Assembly (NCBI GenBank): GCA_023091665.1
Contig: JALJCQ010000003.1
Span: 1,736,001 to 1,800,000, forward strand
DNA: 64,000 bases
Origin: Pythium myriotylum
Lineage: Eukaryota > Oomycota > Peronosporomycetes > Pythiales > Pythiaceae
Direction: 5' to 3'
The translations under genes were made by a program, and so were the position numbers. The notes beneath the pieces were generated by a model, which saw only the letters and a list, made by a program, of their open reading frames with translations, was not told where the DNA came from and searched no databases. Of the stretch, positions 21,426 through 29,333 are shown piece by piece (the stretch's first letter is position 1; each line of letters starts with the position of its first letter).

Positions 21426-22820
21426 ATTGTCCACCTGATCAACTCGGTGACCACGGTCGACAATCGAGAGAGGTTCTCCGCCGTGGGTGCAAAGTAAATC
21501 CAGTATCGTGATGCAGTTGCACTTCGAAGCCTCCTGGATCGGTGTACATCCCACACGATCCGCCGCGTTCGGGTTGGCCCCGCTATCCAGCAATTGCTGT
21601 ACGATCCGTGCTGCGCTTTCGGCATCATTCCGCACAGCGTAGTGAAGGGACGTCTGCCCTGTGATGTCCGGCGCGTTCGGATCAGCACCATGGCCCAGTA
21701 ATAGTCGCACGATCGCCTCAGCAGGATCACCCTTGATACAGTAACAAACGTGATGAAGAGGCGTTCTACCGTCGCGATCAGCGATGTGCACGTCTGCGTT
21801 GTGAGCAACAAGTGCACGAAGAATGAGCTCCGAGCCATTTTTTGCTGCCCACGAAACGGCCGTTTGGCCTTTGTCATCCCTCAAGTCAGTGTTCGCGCCA
21901 AGTCGTAGTAGCATTTGCACCATATTCAATTGTTTGTCACTCGCGTGAAGCACTGATGTTGCAGCTATGAGAGCAGTTGAACAGTCGTCACGTTGGTCAA
22001 CATCCACGAAGCCCTCGTAGACGAGCATTTCTAAGCAGTATTCGGCGTCAGATCTCTTAGCGATCTTGATCCAATCGGATGACGCTCTCGCATCACCACC
22101 GAGCGTGAGGAAGTCCGTAAGGTACTTGACTGACATATAATGCCATAGCACCCTACACATTGGGGTGGCACGCACACAGAGGCCTACAACAGCCGCACCG
22201 TTACGAGCAAGACTCATTAGGTTGCCCGTGTTATACTGGGGCGGATCCAGGTCCACCTCCTCGATCGGAACCCCATGGGAGAGCATAAGATCAACGATCT
22301 CCGATGAGTGGCATGTAATCAATTGCTGAGCAATAGCTTTGAGCAAACTCGCTCGCTTCGCCGGTGTCAAGCCTTCCGTAAACACGGCAGAGGTGAGAAG
22401 CGATTCGGCAACCCTCGAATGGCCTTTATTCACGGCGTCGCAGAGAACATGGAACATGACGAAGGCTAACGTCTTCGGAGCTGCTGTGGCGAAGCTGGAG
22501 CCACTGCCGAAGAACCACTGGAGCGTGGGTTCTGGCAACGCGATTCGGGAGTCGCTCAGAGTCATACAACGCGGACCGCTTACGTACCACCAGACACGTA
22601 GGATACTCATGTCATGGCCAAACAGTTCTACATGGATATCGATCGAGAGATACCGAGTATCCCAGTCCCACATATCTTCCGTCTTTTCGGCAAACCACGA
22701 CTCGACCTCCATGGCGTCTTGCATCACGCTTTCCTGTGCGAAAAACCGCTCGATCCCGTCGGTATCACCGTTAACGCACGCTTGCCACAGACGCATGGTC
22801 GACGTAGGCTCCAACACCAT
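21423..22820 (-). CDS. Ankyrin-repeat protein (left copy)
   Basis: 465 aa with no intron evident. The N-terminal half (1-250) is helical and unrecognised. Ankyrin repeats follow from about 300: MLLRLGANTDLRDDKGQTA, LVAHNADVHIADRDGRTPLH, LLGHGADPNAPDITGQTSLH and LLDSGANPNAADRVGCTPI. These have the usual 33-residue spacing with TPLH-type turns, so the protein is a binding scaffold with unknown partner. The stop codon is supplied by the LINE tail: the 15-base target duplication is the last native coding sequence, and the displaced end (17 codons to the old stop) lies beyond the LINE at about 20195-20251. The right copy differs by one noticed substitution (Asn to Ser in PPQYNTGNL). Confidence 0.8.
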   Translation of the reverse strand: MVLEPTSTMRLWQACVNGDTDGIERFFAQESVMQDAMEVESWFAEKTEDMWDWDTRYLSIDIHVELFGHDMSILRVWWYVSGPRCMTLSDSRIALPEPTLQWFFGSGSSFATAAPKTLAFVMFHVLCDAVNKGHSRVAESLLTSAVFTEGLTPAKRASLLKAIAQQLITCHSSEIVDLMLSHGVPIEEVDLDPPQYNTGNLMSLARNGAAVVGLCVRATPMCRVLWHYMSVKYLTDFLTLGGDARASSDWIKIAKRSDAEYCLEMLVYEGFVDVDQRDDCSTALIAATSVLHASDKQLNMVQMLLRLGANTDLRDDKGQTAVSWAAKNGSELILRALVAHNADVHIADRDGRTPLHHVCYCIKGDPAEAIVRLLLGHGADPNAPDITGQTSLHYAVRNDAESAARIVQQLLDSGANPNAADRVGCTPIQEASKCNCITILDLLCTHGGEPLSIVDRGHRVDQVDN

Positions 22821-22976
22821 GGTCGATCCGATCGGAAGTTTCTATCTGCCACAACATTGAATGGATGGTTCTAGACACGTTATGGGACCGAGCAGCAAAG
22901 AATTCTGCATCACATCACCATGCCCTTCAGTACCCAGGATTGCACACAAACAAGGCCACTCGTGTGTGATATAGTA

Positions 22977-23078
22977 GTAGGATGATGATAAAGTGAAGTT
23001 TATTGAGCGCAATAAATGTACCCTAATAGCCGGGGCTCTGTTGCATGCTCTGGTGCTCACCGTGGGTCAACCTGGCAA
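22977..23078 (-). mobile_element. 102-base LINE tail with 14-bp target duplication
   Basis: Direct repeats TGTGTGATATAGTA at 22963-22976 and 23079-23092 bound a minus-strand piece that reads the last residues of the LINE ORF (QVDP), then the family 3' UTR (GGCTATTAGGGTAC, CTCAATAAACT) and an ATC-rich tail. It is an extremely 5'-truncated insertion, just upstream of the ankyrin start. The mirrored copy is at 53391-53492. Confidence 0.85.
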
Positions 23079-23574
23079 TGTGTGATATAGTATTGACCAT
23101 GAGAATTTCCCAACGACTGTACTCTTGTTTGCGTTGCATTGCGTTTCTTCCCCATCGTCGCATTGTAGAACAGAGATACGTAACAGCGTTCCAGTACATG
23201 CGGCTTGTCATGCCTAGTCCTCGCGGGGTAAGAATTGCGGAAACCCCAGCGAATGGAAGCTACGATCCTTCGGCTTACGCTGACCAGCGTCTGCATCGAT
23301 TCGAGTCCTTTTCAAGCCCAGGCTCTTCGCTCTACACAAACAAAGCGGCTGTCGCTTCGTGGTTTTGCTGCGAGGAGGGAGAAGCGGCGTCGACTATCAA
23401 GCAGACCGAGTCGTTGCCCTCCAGACGCCGTCGCTTGTTGCCAAATGTGCGCTCAACGTATCCGCATGAAGGTTGAATCCACGAGCGTGATGAACCCATT
23501 GTTCTGCCGACGCCATACACGCAACATAAGCAGCCTCCGAGGCTTCTCGTCACTCATTCCAGTACATCGCCGCC

Positions 23575-24773
23575 ATGGCGACGCTCCCGGACGCCGACGC
23601 GAGCGACGCCACGAGCAGCGCGAGCGAGAGCAGCGTCGCGCCGCCGCCCGCCAAGAAGCGCAAGGCCACCTACTACCTCCGCAAGGTCCGACTCTCTCTC
23701 TCTTAGAACCGCCTCCTCCAGCAGCCTCACTTCCATCTCTCTCTCTCTCTCTCTCCAGGACGAGATCAAGACGCTCCAGGACCAGATCAAGAGCCTCCAG
23801 CACAAGCTCCAGCAGCTCGAGGACGCGCCGCCGCCGTCTCCGCCACGCTCGCTCGACCCGCGCGCGCTCCACGCGGCGCTCGGCGCCGGCGTCGCGCAGA
23901 ACAATCTCACGCTCGCCGGCGCGCAGTCGGCGCTCTCGGCCTACAACCTCGCCATCAACTTCTCGCCGGCCGCCGTGCCGCTCAAGACGTACGTGCACCT
24001 GCCTGGCGACGCGGCTGCGCGCAACGAGATCCTCAGCGGCCTCCACGAGCCCAAGCTGCGCGCGGCCGTGCACTTCATGGCCGAGCGCACACGCTGCCTC
24101 GACCTGCGCGTCGCCCACCGCCAGGCCGAGCACTTCGACCTGCCGAGCGGCGAGGTCGTGGTCACGAGCCTCGAGGTCGCGCAGTTTCGCGACGGCCACA
24201 GCCTGCGCCAGGGTCTACGACGCGCTCATGTTCTTCGTGACCAACCAGGAGATCAGCGTCTCCGAAAAGCTCGGCATCCTCACGATCCGCGAGACCGACG
24301 AGATCGACGAGTTCAAGTTCTGCCAGTCCAAGTTCCTCTCCACGATCCCCGAGGGACTCGAGGTCGAGTCGAACGGACTCATCTTCGCCACGTGCGTCGA
24401 CGCCACTGACGACTCGCCGGGCTACGCTGTCGGCGCCATGGACTTTGTGGACCTCGACGATCTGCACCCGTACCGACCGGACGAATGCGCGCGCAAAGAA
24501 GTCGTCGGTGCGGTCACGCTGAATGAGATCCCGTCTCCCACTGGCGGACCGCCTCTCGTCGCGATGTGTAGGTGGTCTTACGTGAGATTCTACCCGCCCA
24601 GTTTCCCACTCTCCAAGCAAGTCGAGGACGCGGCACGAGCGAGCATGCTCCAGTGGTGTGAGCTGATCCCTCGTGTCATGAAAGAACGACTCGCTGCGCA
24701 GCCGGTTGCATTAGCCCGACTGAGGTATGCATTTTATTCATACTTATGTTATCTTGCTATTTGTCTTGTCTAG
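23575..24773 (+). pseudogene. M96-type gene, frameshifted left copy
   Basis: Exon 1 (23575-23685) and exon 2 (from 23759) match the intact right copy at 51757-52894 except for two damaging changes. One G is inserted in the GCCAGG run at about 24209-24213, inside the SGHSLRQVYDA block, shifting the frame. The native stop TAA is TTA at about 24715, so the domain frame reads on for 18 residues to 24773. The 73-base CT-rich intron is still identical in length. It could yield only a coiled-coil plus partial START-like product. Confidence 0.85.
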
Positions 24774-24947
24774 TTCTTTGTTGGCTTGCTTTTCCACCCG
24801 TCAACAAAGAAGCTCCATGTCTGATCCGTGCCGCCGGCTGCCACAATAGCCATTGCATTCCGTTTTTCTCCGTGTGCCAGATGATGTAGCGTCTCCAAAG
24901 ACTCGGCCTTCTGATTGGTGTTGCCATTTCGAGAGAGTTCCACGAGT
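24770..24947 (-). pseudogene. Armadillo gene A, 3' piece cut off by insertion
   Basis: Reads LSRNGNTNQKAES to a stop at 24770-24772, the last armadillo repeat of the gene whose main part is at 33828-35721. Once the insertion and one copy of its 8-base duplication CCACGAGT (24940-24947 and 33828-33835) are disregarded, the two parts make one continuous frame of 688 codons including stop. The piece is about 92% like the tail of the intact paralogue at 49514-51700 by eye. Confidence 0.9.
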
Positions 24948-24969
24948 CACTCGTGGAACTCTCTCGAAA
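24927..24969. repeat. Perfect 43-base palindrome at the left edge of the hAT insertion
   Basis: Arms of 21 bases (24927-24947 and 24949-24969) around a single C. The left arm is armadillo gene sequence ending in the target duplication; the right arm is its mirror, sitting where the transposon's own terminal bases should be. Confidence 0.95.
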
Positions 24970-25089
24970 CAATCAATTATTGAAACAATATCAATATATT
25001 GGAGAATATATTGCTGCGTCCGCACTATATTGCAATACGCCACCTAGCAAGTATCCATGTCACTTCCCTCATCGTCGTCATCGCTGCTC

Positions 25090-25575
25090 TCATTTCCGCG
25101 TCACTGCAAACACAGCAAGCGAATGCTCGGTGGCGTCTGTAACGCCGTCAAACACGAGCGCGAACTTCTCTCCTTGGAGCTCAGCACGAATGGCCGGCTC
25201 AACATGCTCTACAGACGCCAGCATCCGGGCCTTGAGCGTCTTCGAATTCATCGCGGCGTATTTCACAGCACCACGTACGCCTTCGTCGTCCACAGTAGTG
25301 AACGAGAAGTTCTTGAGCACGACCAGCTTCATCCATCCGTGCGTTGCGTACGCGTCCTTATTGACAAACATATCCATCGTGATTGGAATGCTCTTGCGCA
25401 GACAGCGCTCGACGACCTCTGGGTACTCAGGACGGCGCCGCAGATGCGAGAGGAGGTTCTGGTAGCCGCGGTGCTTCTCCTGCTTGACGAAGATGTTGCA
25501 CGCGTTGCATGTGCGGCCGAGGGCCGTCTCGTCGCGGTACATGGCGCCTACAATCTCCCTCGACTTTAGCGTTGG
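25090..25575 (-). pseudogene. hAT transposase N-terminal fragment with BED-type zinc finger
   Basis: From MYRDETALGRTCNACN (Met at 25542) the frame shows a C-x2-C ... H pattern (CNACN, then YQNLLSHLRRR) like BED fingers that bind transposon ends, then WMKLVVLKNFSF and FALVFDGVTD, the start of the hAT catalytic core with its first acidic residue. It stops at 25090, right after FAVTRK. The rest of the core and the hAT dimerisation domain are missing. A short acidic run (DDDDEGSDMDTC) further on may be the old C-terminus, consistent with an internal deletion. Confidence 0.65.
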
Positions 25576-25583
25576 GGCAGCCT

Positions 25584-25616
25584 GGAGCTTGTTCGACGGC
25601 CCGTCGAACAAGCTCC
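25584..25616. repeat. Perfect 33-base palindrome 1
   Basis: Arms of 16 bases around one C at 25600 (GGAGCTTGTTCGACGG and its complement). Directly abuts a second palindrome of the same size. Confidence 0.95.
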
Positions 25617-25649
25617 ATGAAGACCCCGTCGAATCGACGGGGTCTTCAT
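25617..25649. repeat. Perfect 33-base palindrome 2
   Basis: Arms of 16 bases around one A at 25633 (ATGAAGACCCCGTCGA and its complement). Unrelated in sequence to its neighbour but identical in geometry. Confidence 0.95.
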
Positions 25650-25900
25650 GGTGGGGGCTGGTTCGAGGTGGCTGGAGCTGGCTGGAGGATGGAGTAGACT
25701 GCAAATGGCAAAAAGAAGTCTGAGAGCAGTTGCATCCGATGCGCCAAGGTCGTGCCAACGAGCTCTCCGGGTCTCCCGGACTCGGCTCGCCGCTGATCAC
25801 TCCACCCCGAAGTGCCACCTCGCTGTCATAGACGAGTTTCGACTCCGTATTACGTCCGAGAACCCCGTGCCATCGAGCCCGGTGGCACACCAACTGCCAT

Positions 25901-26390
25901 CCACGGCAACGATGCATCTGCTTCTATTTGCTGGCGATACCCACCGCAACCCCGGCCCTGGCGGAGCTGGTGCTGTGCTTGTGCGCTACACCCCAGCGTC
26001 AGGGGAAGCATCCATCGTATGGAGTTCAGCGGTCTGTCTTGACTCGAGCTCCATGACACCCAATCACGCTGCCTTCCACAGTCTCCTTGCTGGCCTACAG
26101 GCCGCCCTATCGCACCGCCTCGACCACGTTGAAGTAGGCGGCTCCAACGGCATTATCCTACGCCTTCTACGTACGCGACACCCGCCGCGTCGCCCTCATC
26201 TGCGTCGTCTCTACGACCAAGCACGCGCCCAAGTCGATCGCCTCGGCATCTGCCGCTGGCACCCACTCCCACGATCGGAGCCCACGATGGCGAACGCGCT
26301 GACCACCCACGCGATGGATTCGCGAGCCAGCACAGACGCCAATCACCCTACCTCCCTCGAAAGACGTCCGGGTGCCCGTAGGGACCGTCG
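25901..26390 (+). pseudogene. Degenerate RNase H-like segment of the LINE
   Basis: Keeps the glycine-rich NPGPGGAGAVLVRY loop and LLAGLQAALSHRL helix of LINE RNase H, but the first Asp is replaced (FAGDTHR where FDGxSRG is expected), the Glu position reads PNHAAFH, and the third acidic position reads GGSNG. It sits upstream of the zinc-knuckle region, so it is either a dead connection-type domain or the tail of an older LINE copy. Confidence 0.6.
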
Positions 26391-27802
26391 GCTCAACAAG
26401 CGAAGCGACGCGCTTGGCCCAGGCCTTCCTGCAGGACACCAGCGTACAGTTTGACCGACATCCTTGGCTGGACGCTCCGCTTCGGTTGTGGAACGCAGGT
26501 GACGCACTCACCACCACGGCTGCGAGGACTTTGCTCCTCCAGAAAATGAGTACACGGGCACATGCGGAAAACGCCAGCCGACAAGCGCGATGGCACCACC
26601 AAGATTCGGACATTGCCAACGCTCTCGATAACCTCACGTGGAAGGCGATCCTTCACCTCCCTGGAGTTGTAGACTCGCAACGTGTCCTTCTCTACCGGAT
26701 CAAGGGAGGCCGCCTCAGCAGATGGGACCGCACGCACCAGAAGCCAGGATGCCCGCATTGTCCCGATCTCGGCCCAGAAGGCGGCGAGAGCGCGCATATA
26801 TTTTGGTCATGCCCCCAAGCCCAACGCCTCTGGCAGGTGCTGCGCCGTCATTGGAGTCCTCTATGGACCGCTGACAATGCGCCAACCCTTCAAGAAGACA
26901 AGGTGGCCTTTTTCTCCTTAAGCCTTCCAGCGGTTCCCGATCTGCTATGGTCTCATCACAGCTTGACGAGACTCCCAGCGCCGACGATAGACGCGACCAT
27001 CGCCACTCAGGCGGCTGTCAACGCAGCTTGGAGACAACACTCACTCGTCGTGATGCACACACTTTGGCGATGGCGCACGTCGCCGGACAGAGTCGAAGAC
27101 ATTTGGACCCCGGCCCACACCGAAGCCGTCCTCTGCAATGCACTGAAGGATTCCCTTCGCGACCTCCGATGGAAGCGCACCGCAGCGACTGCAGCAACGC
27201 CGCACACAGCAGCAGCAATCCAGTTGATCCGCGACGCGACGCCGAGTCCACCCACTAACTCGGTTCGCGCCTCGGACCCAGCTGCGCACTACCTTCTCTA
27301 CTTCGACGGCGGGTCCCGTGGCAACCCGGGACCGGGAGGCTCCGGTGCGGTTATGGTCAAATTAACCTCCAACAAAGCGCACGCTGAAGTTGTCTTCACA
27401 TCAGCGACGGCCCACCCCGACCCCTCGACTACCAACAATCAAGCAGAGTACGACGGCCTCATCAAGGGCCTCCAAGCGGCCGCGGCCCACTCCTAGACCC
27501 CGCTCTCGGTCATCGGTGACAGCATGATCATCATTCGACAGATGCGGACATATACGCCCCCACTCAACCGCACGCTGCAAAGCAAATACGCCCACGCACG
27601 ACGACTTGCGGATGGCCTCGGCATCAAGCATTGGGATCATCACCCCAGGGCCGCGAACAAAATGGCAGACGCTGCCGCGAATTTAGCCATGGACACCAAG
27701 ACCAACAGCGAAGAGCACCACCCGACTGAGAACGGGCGCCACCAGGACATCGCGACTCTCCTTCCCGGAGATATCGCCCACTGGAGAGAAGGTCATCCTT
27801 AA
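26372..27802 (+). pseudogene. LINE polyprotein C-terminus: zinc knuckle and RNase H, one stop
   Basis: The frame from 26372 carries post-RT sequence (LLYRIKGGRLSRWD), a knuckle (CPHCPDLG ... HIFWSC) and RNase H starting YFDGGSRGNPGPGGSGAV, with NNQAEYDGL keeping the Glu. A single in-frame TAG at 27494-27496 interrupts it; beyond it, in the same frame, come VIGDSMIIIRQM and NKMADAAANLAMD with the remaining acidic residues, to a stop at 27800-27802. All four catalytic positions are thus present but split by one nonsense codon. Confidence 0.75.
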
Positions 27803-28056
27803 ACTAGGCCCTGCGCCGGCTATAGGTTTCTAGATAAGCAAACCAATAGACCTCAATTTCATCACCTCCCTCAAAGACCACTCTGACCTTCGACACATGC
27901 TCGCTACATACCTGCATCCGTGGTGGTCTACCCAGACCGACTACATTGAGCGTTAGCAGAGTCCACACCGAGCCTCTCTAGCTATTAGGATTCACTCTAG
28001 TTGAACTCAATAGATCATTTGCATCATCATCATCATCCGATGCGCCAAGGTGGCTG

Positions 28057-28266
28057 TGTAATGTCGCAGCTAGTCCATGCGTAAGTTGCATGTTGCATGT
28101 CGCTTCTAGTTCTGTGATCACTGAGCGACCACGAGTGGTTCCCCATGCACTCAGTGGTCCCGGTGACTTAGTAACCTAGGCCTGCGGAGGATCAGTCTAT
28201 TCCGTTCATTCTGCATTTGGCTAAATACTACTCAGTTCCAGTCAGTCCACTTGGGCCACCATTGCA
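28057..28266 (+). repeat. 5' LTR
   Basis: 210 bases from TGTAATGTCGCAG to ACCATTGCA, identical by eye to 33122-33331. Shortly downstream, TTGGTAGCACTTG at about 28268 is where a tRNA primer site would be; I could not assign the tRNA. A tandem GGTATTTATC repeat lies at about 28338-28365 in the leader. Confidence 0.95.
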
Positions 28267-28460
28267 ATTGGTAGCACTTGTTGGTCCAACGCCTCTCCGC
28301 TCCGCTCCGACCGAAACCGACCGACCATCTCATTACCGGTATTTATCGGTATTTATCGGTATATTGTAACTGTCGGTGTACCCCGTCGTAACCAGACGCG
28401 ACTATCCCATCTCAGCAAGTGGCCCGTCTCTCTGCCTCGTCTACGGCAACTCCTGCAAGT

Positions 28461-29315
28461 ATGGAAGACTCAGTCAACCCCGTCATGTCGGTCCTCGAGG
28501 GCCTAACGCACGCGGTCCATGAGTTCACTCGCACTGTGGCAACCCAGAACCACGAGTTTCGGGCTGTGCTTATGGAGCAAGCACAGCACCAGCATGCTAA
28601 TCGAGAGTTCAAAATTGAAGGCGCCTCGATGCCGACGTTCCATGGCCGACCTAACGAGAGTGTTGACGAGTTCATGTTCCGCGCCAAGTTGTTCTTGCGC
28701 GGTAAGAACATTGATTACACCCACCCAGAATTCCAGGGACGCGTGGTGGCCACGCTGGCGGGGAGCCTACGCGATGGTGCCGCCTCATGGTACCACACTC
28801 GAACGGAGATCGACCAAGATCCCATCCATGACATTGATGAGTTTGAGTGCGCGCTGCGTGACGAGTTCATTCCGTCTGACCAGCAGCAGAGACTCCGCGC
28901 AGCTCTCCGAGCCTGCAAGCAGACCGACAGTGTCGAGGACTATGTCGCTCGCTTCCGCCAGGTCATCGCGCAAGTCCGCGATATGTCGCAGATTGACAAA
29001 ATCGACCACTTCGTGACCGGGCTGAAGCCTGAGACTCAAAAGGAGGTCAGTTACCTCACGTGTGTAACGCTCAAGCGAGCGATTGCGGCCGCTCAGGCGT
29101 ATGAGCGCTCCCACTTCGGTGGTCCTACTTCACGCCGCCCGAGACCCCAACGCGTACCGGAGGCGGAGCCTATGGACATCTCTCAGATGTCGGCCCGCCC
29201 GACCAACGAGATGTGCCGCCGTCAAGGACTTTGCTTTTACTGTCGCGAGGCTGGGCACCAGATCGCGCGGTGCCCAAAGAAGCGCCAGGGAAACGAGCCC
29301 GCTCAACGGATGTAA
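28461..29315 (+). CDS. gag: Gag of the Gypsy element
   Basis: 284 aa from ATG 28461. The centre matches a retrotransposon Gag fold (PTFHGRPNESVDEF, ASWYHTRTEID, FVTGLKPETQKEV). One CCHC zinc knuckle, CFYCREAGHQIARC, lies at about 257-270 and would bind the element RNA. A basic tail follows, and the stop at 29313-29315 lies within the loop of the frameshift hairpin. An upstream GTG frame to 28419 was not used. Confidence 0.9.
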   Translation: MEDSVNPVMSVLEGLTHAVHEFTRTVATQNHEFRAVLMEQAQHQHANREFKIEGASMPTFHGRPNESVDEFMFRAKLFLRGKNIDYTHPEFQGRVVATLAGSLRDGAASWYHTRTEIDQDPIHDIDEFECALRDEFIPSDQQQRLRAALRACKQTDSVEDYVARFRQVIAQVRDMSQIDKIDHFVTGLKPETQKEVSYLTCVTLKRAIAAAQAYERSHFGGPTSRRPRPQRVPEAEPMDISQMSARPTNEMCRRQGLCFYCREAGHQIARCPKKRQGNEPAQRM

Positions 29316-29333
29316 ACGGAGTATCCGTTGAGC
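29288..29333 (+). promoter_or_regulatory. Probable -1 ribosomal frameshift signal between gag and pol
   Basis: The heptamer G GGA AAC (29288-29294) is in the exact zero-frame phasing needed for tandem slippage. A 6-base spacer follows, then a perfect 10-bp stem (29301-29310 GCTCAACGGA with 29324-29333 TCCGTTGAGC) with a 13-base loop that contains the gag stop. Slipping by -1 enters precisely the pol frame. Confidence 0.85.

Larger units (their letters stand above)
18900..24947. repeat. Large inverted duplication, left arm (pairs with about 51522-57629)
   Basis: Partner positions add to 76466-76470 across the arm, so it is collinear apart from a few small indels and a deletion of about 110 bases near 18931-18955. 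The ankyrin and M96 portions are nearly identical between arms. The reductase portion is a little more diverged, and the inner end (24770-24947, tail of an armadillo gene) is the most diverged. Contents: reductase fragment, hairpin, LINE, ankyrin gene, short LINE, M96 pseudogene, armadillo gene tail. Confidence 0.9.
25751..28033 (+). mobile_element. LINE insertion with 18-bp target duplication and (CAT)n tail
   Basis: 2,283 bases between CATCCGATGCGCCAAGGT at 25733-25750 and 28034-28051. It ends with AGCTATTAGGATTCAC, CTCAATAGA and a CAT repeat, the tail type of the LINEs at 20267 and 22977. It contains a degenerate RNase-H-like stretch, a zinc-knuckle region and a second, better kept RNase H. 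It is 5'-truncated (no endonuclease or RT active site) and carries stops. Confidence 0.85.

Noticed and set aside
23235..24773. 512-codon + frame across the left M96 copy
   Set aside because: It joins 5' flank, a wrong frame of exons 1-2 (Arg/Ser-rich) and, after the one-base insertion, the true frame. It is an artefact of the frameshift.
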